Below the pieces are notes generated by a model. That model had not been told where the DNA came from, made no database searches, and was given only the letters and a program-made list of their open reading frames with translations. The translations under genes and the position numbers were made by a program. Positions 22,287 through 34,029 of a DNA stretch of 64,000 nt are shown here, one piece after another; within the stretch, counting starts at the first letter, position 1; every line of letters starts with the position of its first letter. This stretch comes from Acanthacorydalis orientalis (taxonomy: Eukaryota > Arthropoda > Insecta > Megaloptera > Corydalidae), in contig CM068318.1 in the NCBI GenBank assembly GCA_034766995.1, positions 4,579,501 through 4,643,500 of the forward strand, in the 5' to 3' direction.

Positions 22287-24490
22287 ATTATTTAATAATG
22301 ACTTTTTCTGTAGTTATTAACTATACTTGTTTAAATATTAAACATATATTTAATTAAAAATATAGGACGACAAATAAAATCACTTTTTTGTATTATATAC
22401 CGTAGATATTATTTACAGTATTTTTTATGATCAGTTCAATTATTCATTCAGATTTCCTGCATTGGAATCACAAAAGACCTTTAACGAGATTCATTTAATT
22501 AACTGGTAATCGTTCAAATACTGTTTGAATCGATTCAATAATAAATATCATAATATACTTCTGGAATTATACTATAATTCCATAATAAATAAGAGAATAT
22601 TAATATAATTGTAATAGAATTGGAAGAGCATAAACCGCAATGATTTTTCTACCAACCTAATACTAAATGGCGGATAACATATTTTTTTTTAATATTTCCG
22701 TGTGAATTTTAAGCCAAATCACTATACAAAACTGTAAAAAATTAGGTCACAAACATTTCATATGAATAAATTTAAATTGAATAGCCGTTATCAATACAGA
22801 TATAAATTTATAATCTATATTCTTTTGAAGTGTGTTTTATAATTTTATTGTTATTTGAAAAAAAATAATCTGTAGACCATAAAATATTTGAAAGATAATG
22901 TAACTTAATCCTTTTCAAGACATTAATTCATTTTCTTATTCTTAAAAATATAAATTTTAAATGCATCTAAAATATACCGTTACTATATTCATATTACTGC
23001 ATATGAAAGTATAACAAAGATGACAAATATACATTTCATTTTACTGCATTGTACGTTTCAGTATAAATTTCATGAGTAACTAGATTCAAAAATATACGAT
23101 TGTAGATAATATGTGACAAGCATGCCTTGAAATAGAACATTCCATTGCAGAGTTGTCAGTGTGCGTGGTTGTTTTGTGTATTAAAATGTATTTTTATTGA
23201 GTATCTTTGAACGAAAAAATAGACAATTGGTTTTGTGAAACTTGTGATAAGTCCGTCGATAATTAATTGACCTATTCGTGATTTTAGTGCGTACTTTGGA
23301 TTCAATTTTGTTATAAATTATTACCGAGCATTTGCTGAACATTTTGTTTCATAGACTTGCAACATTATGTAATCTAGCAGGCTGATTTATACAGGCGTTA
23401 TAAATACAGGTATGGGTTTTTATGATGATTTCAATAATATTTTTGAATACAATTTGATAATATGTAAATATTTTTTTTATTCGCATACACCACGATAGAT
23501 ATAATAGTACTATTATTTACAATTTAATGTGACCGTGTATAAAAATTCATCAATGTTATAAAAATGCAGCCCGGACCGTAAAATCGTACCTCTGCTCGTA
23601 CCGTTCTCAGTAAATCGAATCGAACGACTTCGCCATAAGATGCGTTTAATGCAGATTACATTCACAAACATGTCGTTTATTTATTTATATACTGATTCAT
23701 TTATTTATAAATATATATATTTTTTTAAATACACGCTTCGAAATCAACAGACACATACGCGCGTACACAATGCACGACGCGAATTCAATTTCAATACTTT
23801 TGGCCTGAACGTGATTTATGGATTCCATTGTGGAGGAATAATGGGTTGAGAAAGGTAGGTTTCAATAAAACCTGCTACAATGTTCCATTTCATACGATAT
23901 TTCAAATTTATCCATTGTTAATGTGTAAGTTTTTTTGTGTTCGATGAAACAGAGCGTATCGTGGGATGTCACTTGCGCGCACACAGACCGATGCATTTGT
24001 GCCTGAATGTGTGTGCTAGTCTCTGAAATGACAATAACACGTTTACTTTTACGATTGATGCCGGCCCGAACGGAAAAATATCACTTATATGATTTCATTT
24101 CGATTTCTATGTAATATACATACGCATCTATAATATATCTCTAAATAAACGCGCACACATACACGAAATATCATTGTTTGTCATTTTTGAAAGTGTCTAA
24201 GAGAACATTTCGACAGATGTAATAAAAAATATACTTTTTTGTTCGTACATTTATGAATATAAAATTAACAGTTCTAAACTATTATAATAAAAAATTGATT
24301 TGAACAAAATTTCAAAATATCGAATTAGACAATTCAATACTTATTACTGTTTTTAATAAACAACTATTTTCCATGTTAAAAAACAATTAAATTAAAAGTC
24401 TGTCCAGAGATTAACTTAGATGAACTTAATGGTCAATCGTGATTAATTCATTGAGATGGGATCTTTATTTTTCAAGAATGAATTCTTTTT
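22285..24490. other. AT-rich stretch, mixed from 23540 to 24180
   Basis: The second half contains CG-bearing sequence and (CA)-type stretches but no recognisable frame. 23405 carries a CAG-GTATGG junction without a pyrimidine tract. Confidence 0.4.
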
Positions 24491-24695
24491 CTCGCACAAT
24501 AAACCAGAAAAACTGTTCCTGATCAAAAATGTTCAATAAATCATTATTGTTCGTTTTTGATTGATGCTGATTTAAGATAATTATAGATTTGTCTGTACGT
24601 TGTCGCTCTGAAGATGATGGAAATGCGTTTAAGAAACGATCAAAAATGATTTATTGAACATTTCTGTTCAGAAACATTTTCTGTGGTTTGTTTGA
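24491..24695. mobile_element. MITE-like hairpin element
   Basis: The arms around 24500-24565 and 24630-24695 are imperfect reverse complements over about 50 bp. They share the block ATGTTCAATAAATCATT, flanked by matching (ACAGAAA / CCAGAAA) outer sequence. The ~60 bp between the arms are unrelated. Such a unit resembles a short non-autonomous DNA transposon, but I could not define target duplications or a second copy. Confidence 0.5.
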
Positions 24696-25093
24696 TGAAA
24701 AATGAATTTATTGGTGAAAATGAATTCGACCATATTTTCAAAGCTGTATTGTTATGTGCTTTTAAGTTTTATAGTTTGTTTTTGAAAATTGATAACCTTT
24801 ATTCTTTATCATCAACATTTCTTTTTTCATGTTTTTCAATTCGAGTCAAATCTTATTCAGCTTTTTTTCATAAATCGATATCTAGAATAATCCTCATATT
24901 CTACTATTCAGTATAAAATAGCATATTTATTTTTAAATGTTTTTATTAACTAAATAAGTAATTAAAGTACCGTATTTCGAATAAAATATTCATTTTATGA
25001 GTACACACACATACAAAAAAATGTTTGCACTATTCTGAAACTAGTTTCAGTAAACATTCGATTTAAACAACAACATTCTTAGGTATATAACAT
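24696..25093. other. AT-rich stretch, no gene seen
   Basis: The open frame 24683-24916 is Phe/Ser-rich and unrecognised. Confidence 0.5.
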
Positions 25094-25141
25094 ACACACA
25101 CAGATAAATATATATATATATATCTGTGTGTGTGTGTGTGT
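25094..25141. repeat. palindromic composite microsatellite (AC)n-(AT)n-(GT)n
   Basis: ACACACACAGATA at 25094-25106 is the exact reverse complement of TATCTGTGTGTGT at 25121-25133, separated by a 14-base AT tract. The GT run continues to 25141. Confidence 0.92.
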
Positions 25142-25239
25142 ACAATTTTTGATATAGTATTGACAGGAAGCCCAACAATGTCCTTATATATCGTATATAA
25201 ATGTATATTTTACAATTTTCAAGAATTTAACATTAGAAA

Positions 25240-25750
25240 AGGGAACGAAAATTCCCGTTTCCTTTTAAAATGCTAAAACTTCAATTTCATATCGCCGAAA
25301 TATCCCGAAAACGAAATCAAGACCTCGTATACAACGAGAAATGTTGTGCTACCGCTAAAACATCTCAAACAACGTTCCGCACTATGTAAATGTATGCAGT
25401 TATTCAGAAACGTACGGAAAACTCCTGAATTTAAATCATGCACATGTGTCGGTGCGAGCTAAAGGTCTGCGAAAATATTCATATTTCAAAGCAGAGAGCG
25501 CGCGGCGAGAGATTGATTCTTTTCCTATATTTCTGTTACGCATTCTTGTTCTTTCTTCAACACGGCCCGATCGTTCCGTTCCGGCCGCGTCGGTCCCAAC
25601 GTGTAATAGACGTTTCTTGTATTCGAATAATGGCTACGATTTTGTATATCAACTGTTCAGAAAAATGTTTCGGGATTCGAAACTGTCCTGTCGTAGCTGT
25701 CCGTTGTTTGTCCTTTTTTTCGACCTGCAGGCCGAATGAAAACATGTAAC
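25240..25750. other. GC-richer island, several overlapping frames
   Basis: Two plus frames (103 and 97 codons) and one minus frame (72 codons) overlap over 25438-25775, a sign of low stop density from composition. Motifs such as CGGCCGCGTCGG and a CCTGCAG edge are present. No family is recognised. Candidate promoter or non-coding exon. Confidence 0.3.
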
Positions 25751-25775
25751 AGGGAGAAAAACTATTTCGATGCAA

Positions 25776-26178
25776 CAGATAATGATTTTACAGACGCCTA
25801 TGCATAAACACATTTGTGTTATTTAGAAATAATGTTCATTGTTAATAGCGTTCGACTATCTGCACGATTTATTAATATATGTCTAACTGTCAGCGTACTG
25901 AAAAATCGATTAACGTAAGTAGATATAAAATCGTGGGTTAGTGTGGGGTGATGTTGTTTATTGTGCTTGGGCGTGCATTCTAAAAGGGCGTTAAATGCCA
26001 AAATATGAATTATATGACTGTGCGTAGGTGTATCACAGGTAAAAACAAGGAATCACAGAGGTAGTACAGTTAGTGAGATGTTCAATTAAGAATCACGGGG
26101 TGTGTTGATAGGGGACCGAACGTATACGTTGAATATTATTTATATTCATAAAATACATGTGTATATATACATACACAC

Positions 26179-26186
<8 letters not shown>
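25776..26186. other. mixed AT-rich sequence, no gene seen
   Basis: A CACAG-GTAAAA junction near 26035 lacks a pyrimidine tract. Nothing else stands out. Confidence 0.4.

Positions 26187-26233
<47 letters not shown>
26187..26233. repeat. (AT)n microsatellite, 47 bp
   Basis: Preceded by AT/AC interspersed repeat units from about 26160 and followed by TGTGTGTGTTT. Confidence 0.96.
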
Positions 26234-26235
<2 letters not shown>

Positions 26236-26632
26236 GTGTGTGTGTTTATTTGTTTAAGTTACCTCCCAGTTATTTCAGATAATTATAATTTAATGTTATA
26301 AATTTATACGGAAATGTGAATTGTTAGCATTATGTAATAAATTTTATTTTAATTAGGTTCGTTGGCACCTGTTCGATGGTTTGTTTATTTTATTTCTTAA
26401 CTTGCTGAAATGTTTTTCTGAGAACAGTCCATTTTTATATGCTATTATTTCATTATATTGCTTGTTTAGAACTGCTCGTTTAAAATGCGAGAGTAGTTAT
26501 AAAGCTAATAAATAATACTTTAATTTGAAAGTTTAGTAAAGTGATATTCTAGTAATTCTGTGAAACTAGTTTGAAAATATATTTTCACTTGTAATAGATG
26601 TATTCAATATCCAAAGCTCATAATAAACAGAG

Positions 26633-26634
<2 letters not shown>
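26234..26634. other. AT-rich stretch, no gene seen
   Basis: Nothing recognisable. Confidence 0.5.
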
Positions 26635-26665
<31 letters not shown>

Positions 26666-26668
26666 CAC

Positions 26669-26730
<62 letters not shown>
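26635..26730. repeat. compound (AT)n-(AC)n-(AT)n microsatellite
   Basis: Two AT tracts enclose an AC run at about 26664-26680. Confidence 0.96.
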
Positions 26731-26733
<3 letters not shown>

Positions 26734-26831
26734 AACATTTAGGGATATGAAATATTACCTATTGTTTCGGAGCTGATGTATGTGTAAAAAAGGTTTATAT
26801 TCTGCTATAAAACATACACATTCTTTTTTTG

Positions 26832-26838
26832 TATATAT

Positions 26839-26870
<32 letters not shown>

Positions 26871-26874
26871 TATG

Positions 26875-26923
<49 letters not shown>
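26832..26923. repeat. interrupted (AT)n microsatellite, 92 bp
   Basis: AT runs separated by TG and TGTATG interruptions, one of the longest simple tracts in the window. Confidence 0.96.
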
Positions 26924-26926
<3 letters not shown>

Positions 26927-27179
26927 TAACCAAATGTACAAATGAATTATGTATTTAGATCAAATATGTACCTATTGAATGTATATGAATATGTATGTAC
27001 ATGAATTTATCTTGTCAGTTAGCATTTTTGTTATGCCATTATATATATTTTTTTATTTACGAGACGGTTTTGTGGAATAAATTATTTTTTATTTTCCAAA
27101 TAACAAATTATGGCGTACGAAAAACGGAATCAATTAAATCAAAACACAATTATAGTTTGTTGTAAATTCTGTCATTTCC
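26924..27179. other. AT-rich spacer
   Basis: No gene seen. Confidence 0.5.
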
Positions 27180-27560
27180 ATTCAGTGCTCCGTACGAGAT
27201 TTGTCTGCAGATGATCTGGAAATTATAATATATTTTTATATTCACAGATTAATTTCACCGAGAATTAATGTTTGTTGTACGTCTACAATCCTGTAACGGT
27301 GACAAAACACAACGTACATTGGCGGAAATTATTTCCCCTCATTTTGCATAGAGACGACTATAATGCTTTATATATTTAAATAAAACTACTCGGCTGTGAG
27401 ATTTCATCAAATTGTTATCATCCCGTGCTTACCGAACTGGTAATATTACCTACCAACCATCTTCGTAAGCTGCTACGCCAGCTGCTCCTCCTTGAGTCAA
27501 CGTCGGGCCAGTGTCAACTGGATATCGAATCAATTTTCACGCTTTGATCCGCAAGAAATA
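27180..27560. other. higher-complexity block, possible short exon or regulatory DNA
   Basis: A compact block with an E-box CAGCTG at 27479-27484. On the minus strand 27454-27517 has an acceptor-like edge (ATATCCAG), a 64-nt segment whose frame reads PVDTGPTLTQGGAAGVAAYE at its start, and donor-like GTAGGT. The plus strand is open too, so coding is unproven. It is equally consistent with a conserved enhancer. Confidence 0.25.
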
Positions 27561-27715
27561 TGAAAGAGAAAATATGCTTTTGTTGTATTACGATTTATAC
27601 GAAAGACGACTAAAAAACATCTTATCATCTAATTCTTTTCGACATATTCAATGTGTTTCTCTCCGTTCTCTACATTTTTATATATCGATTTATGCTTTGT
27701 GTTTATCATTCATAA

Positions 27716-27760
<45 letters not shown>

Positions 27761-28159
27761 CTTTTTAGAAAATAATGTTAAATATTTTTTTATAAAGTAT
27801 GGTTTATTGAATTTGGTTTATTTTTCTTTAATACCATATATTTGTAAGATACCATTTTTGTTTAAATATCTTTTATTAAAAGAACTTTATTATCAGTCTT
27901 AAGATTTCATGTTTTTTATATATATTAAAGAGCGTTTACTTGTAAAAATCTAGATTTCATAAAGAATATTACAAATTCTATTAAAATTTTCAATAGCAAT
28001 CATATGAGAATAAAATTTCGCCAGACTAACAATAGATTTCGATTAGGATAAAATGAACTTGTGAGCCTTTCCGATCAATGTATGTTAGCTGCTTCGTTGA
28101 AACATTTAGTAAAAAAGAAACTGAAGAAAACGTAAACGTATCTTCAGTTCTCTTTCAAT

Positions 28160-28161
<2 letters not shown>
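27561..28161. other. AT-rich stretch containing (AT)n at 27720-27753
   Basis: The 85-codon frame 27511-27768 ends in the translated repeat and is not supported as a gene. Confidence 0.5.
27720..27753. repeat. (AT)n microsatellite, 34 bp
   Basis: Follows CATAAATAAA. Confidence 0.95.
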
Positions 28162-28206
<45 letters not shown>

Positions 28207-28220
28207 CATACATACATACA
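28162..28220. repeat. (AT)n then (ACAT)n microsatellite
   Basis: A 41-bp AT tract changes to a CATA tetranucleotide repeat. Confidence 0.95.
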
Positions 28221-28478
28221 CACATACAATTCCGACACAGAAAAAAAAACAATGCTGTTTGTTAACATAGAATCTTCTTTATAAAAAAACACCACTACTG
28301 TTTGCCAATTTTCAATAATCCCGACAATTTCGATGCAAAAAGCAGACAGTTTGAAAAGGGATGTCTGTATGTAAATGTTGAGGGTGTTTAGTAATTTCAG
28401 TAATAAAAAATCTATATGTTTTATATAAATGTGTCTAATTTATATATTAGTATTGTATGATAAACATATGCTTCTATT

Positions 28479-28480
<2 letters not shown>

Positions 28481-28535
<55 letters not shown>
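28481..28535. repeat. (AT)n microsatellite, 55 bp
   Basis: Follows CTATTTG and is followed by GTATATAATGTCG. Confidence 0.96.
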
Positions 28536-28542
<7 letters not shown>

Positions 28543-29475
28543 ATGTCGTAAAAGAGTAGTGGGATTTTGCAAACTTCGTAATGAAGCCGAAAAATTAATT
28601 AAAAACATAATATAAAATATAAATTACTACATAAAACATGCTTCATTAGATCACATTCATACAGTCTGTTCAAATGTTTACTTTCGCTACTATTTAATTA
28701 TTAACACTGCAGTTATTTTTCTGAATACTCCGAAACAACAATCGATCTGTAAAAAAGTGAACGCGCGACGTATTTGTACAAAATTCTCGAGCGTTTTCTA
28801 TTAATGAAATTATTAAATCTAAACACACAAAAGCATATTATAGGATACAATTCGGAACAAGCAAACATATCCTGCGGTTATATTACGCTAATCATATACA
28901 AACGTGTTTGATGTTATTGTTTGCAGACATAAGCAACACAGTGTGAGGTTTCAATTACTGATGTCGATACAATGTACTCATTTAATATTCATGGCTTTTG
29001 TGCCTACTTACGATCACGTCAGTTACGAATTACAGGTATATTAACACACAATCAGTCGTAAGAATACACTGGATTTTCACAAATATTCATCCATTTGTTG
29101 TTTTTATATCAATGTACAAATTTATATACAGTGAGTGAGGCGCTTGGTTGTTGGTATATGGAGGAAAGAGTGTTAAAGGAATATTGAATTTAGACACAAA
29201 ATAAACATAACGTTATTCTGAAATTTGAAACATTTAGGCGAGTGTTCGGCTGCAAACTACAAATTCGTTTTTCTATTCGATTCCAACAAAATGTATTTCG
29301 TCTCTAAGCAATATCTCATTTTACTTAAGTCATACCATTTAATAACATAAAAAAAGACGAATAAAAATATTTCATTAAATCAGTCTCTTTATTAAACTAT
29401 GAAGACTTTTTATATTCCTACACCTACATAAATTAAATATAGACAAACAGAAAAGTATGTATTCAATATATAGCT

Positions 29476-29478
<3 letters not shown>
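28536..29478. other. mixed block 28740-29120, otherwise AT-rich
   Basis: The central part is more complex (TGCGGTTATATTACGC, ATTCATGGC, CACGTCAG) but stop-rich on both strands. Possible regulatory DNA. Confidence 0.3.

Positions 29479-29518
<40 letters not shown>
29479..29518. repeat. (AT)n microsatellite, 40 bp
   Basis: Left border of the hairpin MITE at 29519. Confidence 0.96.
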
Positions 29519-29521
<3 letters not shown>

Positions 29522-29688
29522 GCAATTCAATTTATGCTTCTACATGAAAGTATTAAAAAAATCATGTAATTTTTTATTTAATATAGTTCGATTCAATACT
29601 AAAATATAATTGAACTAAAATGATAAATAAAGAATAATATGATTTTTTTAATACTTTTTTATGTTTATATACATATATGTACTTGTGT

Positions 29689-29695
<7 letters not shown>
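29519..29695. mobile_element. hairpin MITE family, copy 1, between two (AT)n tracts
   Basis: ACATGAAAGTATTAAAAAAA at 29542 onward is repeated in inverted form at about 29638-29665. The left part (ATTCAATTTATGCTTCTACA) matches the right arm of the copy at 32710. Length is about 177 bp. There is no coding capacity. Both edges merge into AT repeats, so the target duplication cannot be told apart from the repeat. Confidence 0.75.

Positions 29696-29765
<70 letters not shown>
29696..29765. repeat. (AT)n microsatellite, 70 bp
   Basis: Right border of the hairpin MITE. Among the longest pure tracts here. Confidence 0.97.
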
Positions 29766-29772
<7 letters not shown>

Positions 29773-29843
29773 CGTATAGGTAGATATGTAGGTTTATATT
29801 TCTCTATTAACGTCAATTGAATAGATGATGTAATTAAGCGAAC

Positions 29844-29846
<3 letters not shown>

Positions 29847-29894
<48 letters not shown>
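29847..29894. repeat. (AT)n microsatellite, 48 bp
   Basis: Followed by GTATGCATT. The minus-strand frame 29688-29903 consists largely of this and the previous tract. Confidence 0.96.
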
Positions 29895-29900
<6 letters not shown>

Positions 29901-30130
29901 CATTAATGGTGTTATTGGATTCGAAACTGGCTAAATTAAAGAAATATTATTAAACCTATAATGTCACATACCTGCTCCACTGGAAACGGTTGGATATAAC
30001 AGTACATTAATAAAATAAAATAATTAAGCAACATGAAAACTACATTAATCGCACATCAATCTTAATTAAGAAGGGCGCATATTCACTACCACACTACACA
30101 TTAAGGTTTGCGTGTGTTGTCATATATTTA

Positions 30131-30137
<7 letters not shown>

Positions 30138-30184
<47 letters not shown>
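30138..30184. repeat. (AT)n microsatellite, 47 bp
   Basis: Followed by TTGTATGTATG and a further short AT run. Confidence 0.96.
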
Positions 30185-30188
<4 letters not shown>

Positions 30189-30563
30189 ATGTATGTATAT
30201 ATATATATATACATATGTAATTAATAAATATATGAGTTATAGTATGTGTGTATATATATATTTGTGAGTAATGTATATATGTATGTAAATAAACATAATG
30301 TCAGTTAAAAATTATTTGGTATCGCGTATAGAAAGCATGCAGCGTTGCCCTCCGACCGAATGTTTTTCATATTGTATGAAATAAAAATGATATTCTATTC
30401 AAAATAAATCGGTAGACGTATTTCAATGCGGTAACAAAAACATTTTTCTCACCATATTATGATATATGTACTATTGAAAAAAGCCCTTGAGGCTCTGATA
30501 TTTTTTGTTATTTTATTATAAGGCCTGAATATACTACAAATATATTATATATATACACATATA

Positions 30564-30567
<4 letters not shown>

Positions 30568-30603
<36 letters not shown>
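30568..30603. repeat. (AT)n microsatellite, 36 bp
   Basis: Preceded by AT/AC units from 30540. Confidence 0.95.
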
Positions 30604-30608
<5 letters not shown>

Positions 30609-31000
30609 TGTATGCATGTATATAGTACGTATTGTATTCCATATGCTGTCAGAACAGCGTAAGCGTTTAACGATTTTTGTCATTTATTATCCGATGTATT
30701 TTTTTTGACTAATCTCTAGTTTTACATACTACTTTCAGTTACTTGGTAATGAATATGAAATTGATATTTTTCAACGTTGTATGTACGGTGTTAATTTTTT
30801 TGAAGAATAGTTTTTTTATGTCAATTCTGTTAACTGACTGTTTTCTGTTAATTGTTGGATAATGAATGTTGTGATTCTGTATAATGCAAAATACTTGTCG
30901 TTACAGGTTTTACCCATTAGTCATCAATGATTAATAGAATAGTGGTGATACAGTGATATATAACAATATCACACCCCCATATGAGCACATGCATTTACTA

Positions 31001-31002
<2 letters not shown>

Positions 31003-31040
<38 letters not shown>
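31003..31040. repeat. (AT)n microsatellite, 38 bp with one TG step
   Basis: Interrupted by TGTATATAT near its end. Confidence 0.94.
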
Positions 31041-31041
<1 letters not shown>

Positions 31042-31548
31042 ATTGGTCCCAATTTTTTCCGGAACTTATTTCAAAAACATATTATCTTCAAATAATTAAT
31101 TTTCCTATTATAGATTTTTTGAAATATATTTGGTCTGTAGAAATATATTTTTCATAATGACTAGATGTATTTTTAAATCATTCCTGAATCTTTTTTTGAG
31201 GGTAGAAACATAACATTCATATTTAGATTTACATTTAGATTAAGACAAAGTGATAATCCACTCAGAGAGAGAGAGAGGAGTTATTGTATAATTTTTCTAA
31301 CAATGACCTATTTTGTAATTAAAATTGCAGTCAAAGATTCAAGGAAAACTTTTAATTATATCAGATTTTTGTCTTATTAAATCCGCATAAAAATACTTGC
31401 GAATATACATGCATAGAATAGTAAAATCGTTTACAAGGGTTTCAAATTTAAAAATGAAATATTTAAAGCCTCTATAGAAATCTGTCACTACTTTAGTAAA
31501 GACGGGTTTTAATGGACAACAACAAAATGAATAAGTGTATAATTAGGA

Positions 31549-31551
<3 letters not shown>

Positions 31552-31590
<39 letters not shown>

Positions 31591-31604
31591 CATACATACA
31601 TACA
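31552..31604. repeat. (AT)n then (ACAT)n microsatellite
   Basis: An AT tract followed by CATA units. It interrupts the plus frame 31512-31754. Confidence 0.95.
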
Positions 31605-32641
31605 AAAACATTTTTAATTTCCGTAATTGAAAATGTCGACAAAATTTACTCTAATTACAAAAATAACGGTTTAATTGAAAAAAGTTTTATAATTAGTTTC
31701 GGCCAGTATAACAGAAATGTCAGTGTTTCAATAGTATGTATATTAGTGGACTGATCGGTCCGTTACAGGTGAGTTTTGTAATTAAAAAATCAGTTTGGTT
31801 ATTTTAAATGATCGAATTTGCTGTTGTGTACTGATAGATTTATCATCCCTCCAGCAACTATCGGTAGACTCGATTGAAATGATGTGATTAACAATTTGAA
31901 GCGAAAACGTTCAAACAGACTGAGGGCGGCTAATGATAGTTTTTTTTCCCGTTAGGAAAATAGCTGATCAATTTACAGTTATTAAAAATTTAAATCGATA
32001 CACTGGAACTGAACAGTGTTTTTTTTTGTGTATAATTTGAACGGTTTATATGCATTAGCGGATTGTCAGTTATTTAGAGAATATCATTTTCGATATCAGT
32101 TTATTCATAGTTGAAAATATATTCAATTATATTTTCTCAACTATCAGAATTAATTGAAAGTACTTCTATATTTATAGTTTATAAAAAATATCAAACGATT
32201 ATATATATTTATTCACCTATTATTTCAGACAAAAGCAGAAATAACACTTTATGGAATAAAAATGATCTTTTCAACATTTTATATTTGTAATTTGATTATA
32301 ATTCGTTTACTTACTAAAAAAAAAGAATGGAATGATTAACATTGTTAACACGTTTCGAATGTCAATAAATTCTGTGGAAAAAAAACGGTATTAAAATGTC
32401 GAATTCATCTGTCTGTCAGTTACGATTCTATAGCTAAAAACTTTCAACTGATTCTGATCAGACTTTTTATTTTAAATCTTCAGGGAAATTCGCGTGCACT
32501 GATTAATTTTTGATGTAGGTATAGTAGCTATCGTCGCAATGATATGACGGGTTTTATTATTGTAGTTCAAATGTAATTTAACGACATTTTATTCGATGAC
32601 TGTAATAAAATTGCGATGTAATATATACTATAGAGATGTTG

Positions 32642-32643
<2 letters not shown>
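31605..32643. other. AT-rich stretch with splice-like junction
   Basis: CCGTTACAG-GTGAGT at 31768/31769 is an ideal donor after CAG, but the tract before it is only partly pyrimidine. It could end a short exon (a frame reading MYISGLIGPLQ just upstream) or be a ratchet-type site. The rest is AT-rich. Confidence 0.35.

Positions 32644-32709
<66 letters not shown>
32644..32709. repeat. (AT)n microsatellite, 66 bp
   Basis: Left border of the second hairpin MITE copy. Confidence 0.97.
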
Positions 32710-32712
<3 letters not shown>

Positions 32713-32832
32713 ATTCAAGTTAGGCATCCACATGAAATTATTAAAAAAAACGTAAGAATAAAAAAATCATTTTATTTTTTAATTTTTGAGTTTTTTTTTA
32801 ATACTTTCATGTGGAAGCCTAAATTGAATCTC

Positions 32833-32837
<5 letters not shown>
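32710..32837. mobile_element. hairpin MITE family, copy 2, between two (AT)n tracts
   Basis: The arms 32712-32751 and about 32790-32830 are reverse complements over 40 bp with about three mismatches and one indel (GATTCAAGTTAGGCATCCAC versus GATTCAATTTAGGCTTCCAC). The loop is about 40 bp of A/T. The right arm matches copy 1 at 29519. The near-perfect arms suggest a younger copy. A fold-back this strong would also make a stable hairpin in RNA. Confidence 0.85.

Positions 32838-32907
<70 letters not shown>
32838..32907. repeat. (AT)n microsatellite, 70 bp
   Basis: Right border of MITE copy 2. It generates the spurious Ile-Tyr frames at 32596-33026. Confidence 0.97.
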
Positions 32908-32915
<8 letters not shown>

Positions 32916-34026
32916 GTACGTATGTATGTAAATATGTACCTTCAAATGGGATTTTAGTTCGGGTAGATTATATGAAATGATATAAGAATCTAAGTGAGAA
33001 ATTTTGAAAGGAAAAAATGAATTCATATTTTTAATTTATCTATTTAAATAATTTATATTAGTTTCAACATAGAAAGAATTTAGTTAGAGATTATTATCTT
33101 TTTCTTTGATAGAAAATAACAATTGTGCATTGAAAATAAGATTAGAAAATGATTACAAGTTGGTTGATGAATGTTTAATAATTCATAGAAGTATCTGTGT
33201 TTGAGAAAAACTGTATTCTTGTATTCTAGAAACCATTGTCTTTCTTTTTCGATAATGTAACGAATAAATTGAAGATGAAAGACATATAATTAGTAAGTAT
33301 TTCTTATTTATTGGGAATTACTCTAATAGAATTTACTATCATTACATTTACAATAAAAGAGAACTCAAAATGTCACTGGTTGTTTGAAAATTTACAGATT
33401 TTTCTCTTAAAAAGAACTGAATAAAGATTACAGTTTCGACAAACAAACCATTCAATCAAACAACCTCGATATTGAACACAGTTACATTTCCTGAAAATCA
33501 TTAAATTCTACATCGTCTGTTGTACATTTGTTCGTACGTTTGACATTAAACACACACACACATACACACATTATATATATAATATAAAATTGTATAAAAT
33601 TGCACGAATGAAAACCGTAAACCGTAACAGCGACCATACATTTTCCACATTAAAGGTAGGAATCACCGTCGAAATATGAAACGGCACAAACGTCAATAAT
33701 AAAATTATGTTTCCTGTCGCAATCATGTAATGAGTGTGGGTAAACGATTTCACATGTCCCAAATAAACAAATTTTTCATGTGCGGATCGTCAGGGGAATT
33801 TTTCTAAATTAATGAACACATGACAGTGTATTGACGCTGTCTTGATCAAAGAGATCATGCGTTCATGTTTGACATCACGATGAGTTATATACATATACAT
33901 ATGTACATGTAGACAAATGTAGAATAATGAGTGCGTGTATTCAGGGAAAATTGTGTGAGGCGTGCTCTGCGGCCAGTCGATTCGATCGAGACCGATCTGC
34001 CATTTTTTTTTTATTGTGTCATATAC

Positions 34027-34029
<3 letters not shown>
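32908..34029. other. AT-rich stretch, no gene seen
   Basis: 33590-33760 and 33830-34020 are somewhat mixed. The short frames there are unrecognised. Confidence 0.45.

Larger units (their letters stand above)
29895..31551. other. AT-rich stretch rich in short AT repeats
   Basis: Besides the tracts listed separately it has short TATG/TATA runs at 30185-30290. A minus-strand motif at 29966-29983 (TTTCCAG, eight bases, GTATGT) could be a micro-exon but is weak. No gene seen. Confidence 0.45.

Noticed and set aside
25438..25749. Overlapping 103- and 97-codon plus frames
   Set aside because: Two frames of the same strand and one of the other overlap almost completely, which points to composition rather than coding.
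32596..33026. Ile-Tyr repeat proteins of 64-111 codons
   Set aside because: These are translations of (AT)n microsatellites. The same applies to frames near 1476, 7978, 14708, 16012, 28078, 29688, 60086, 62151 and 63396.
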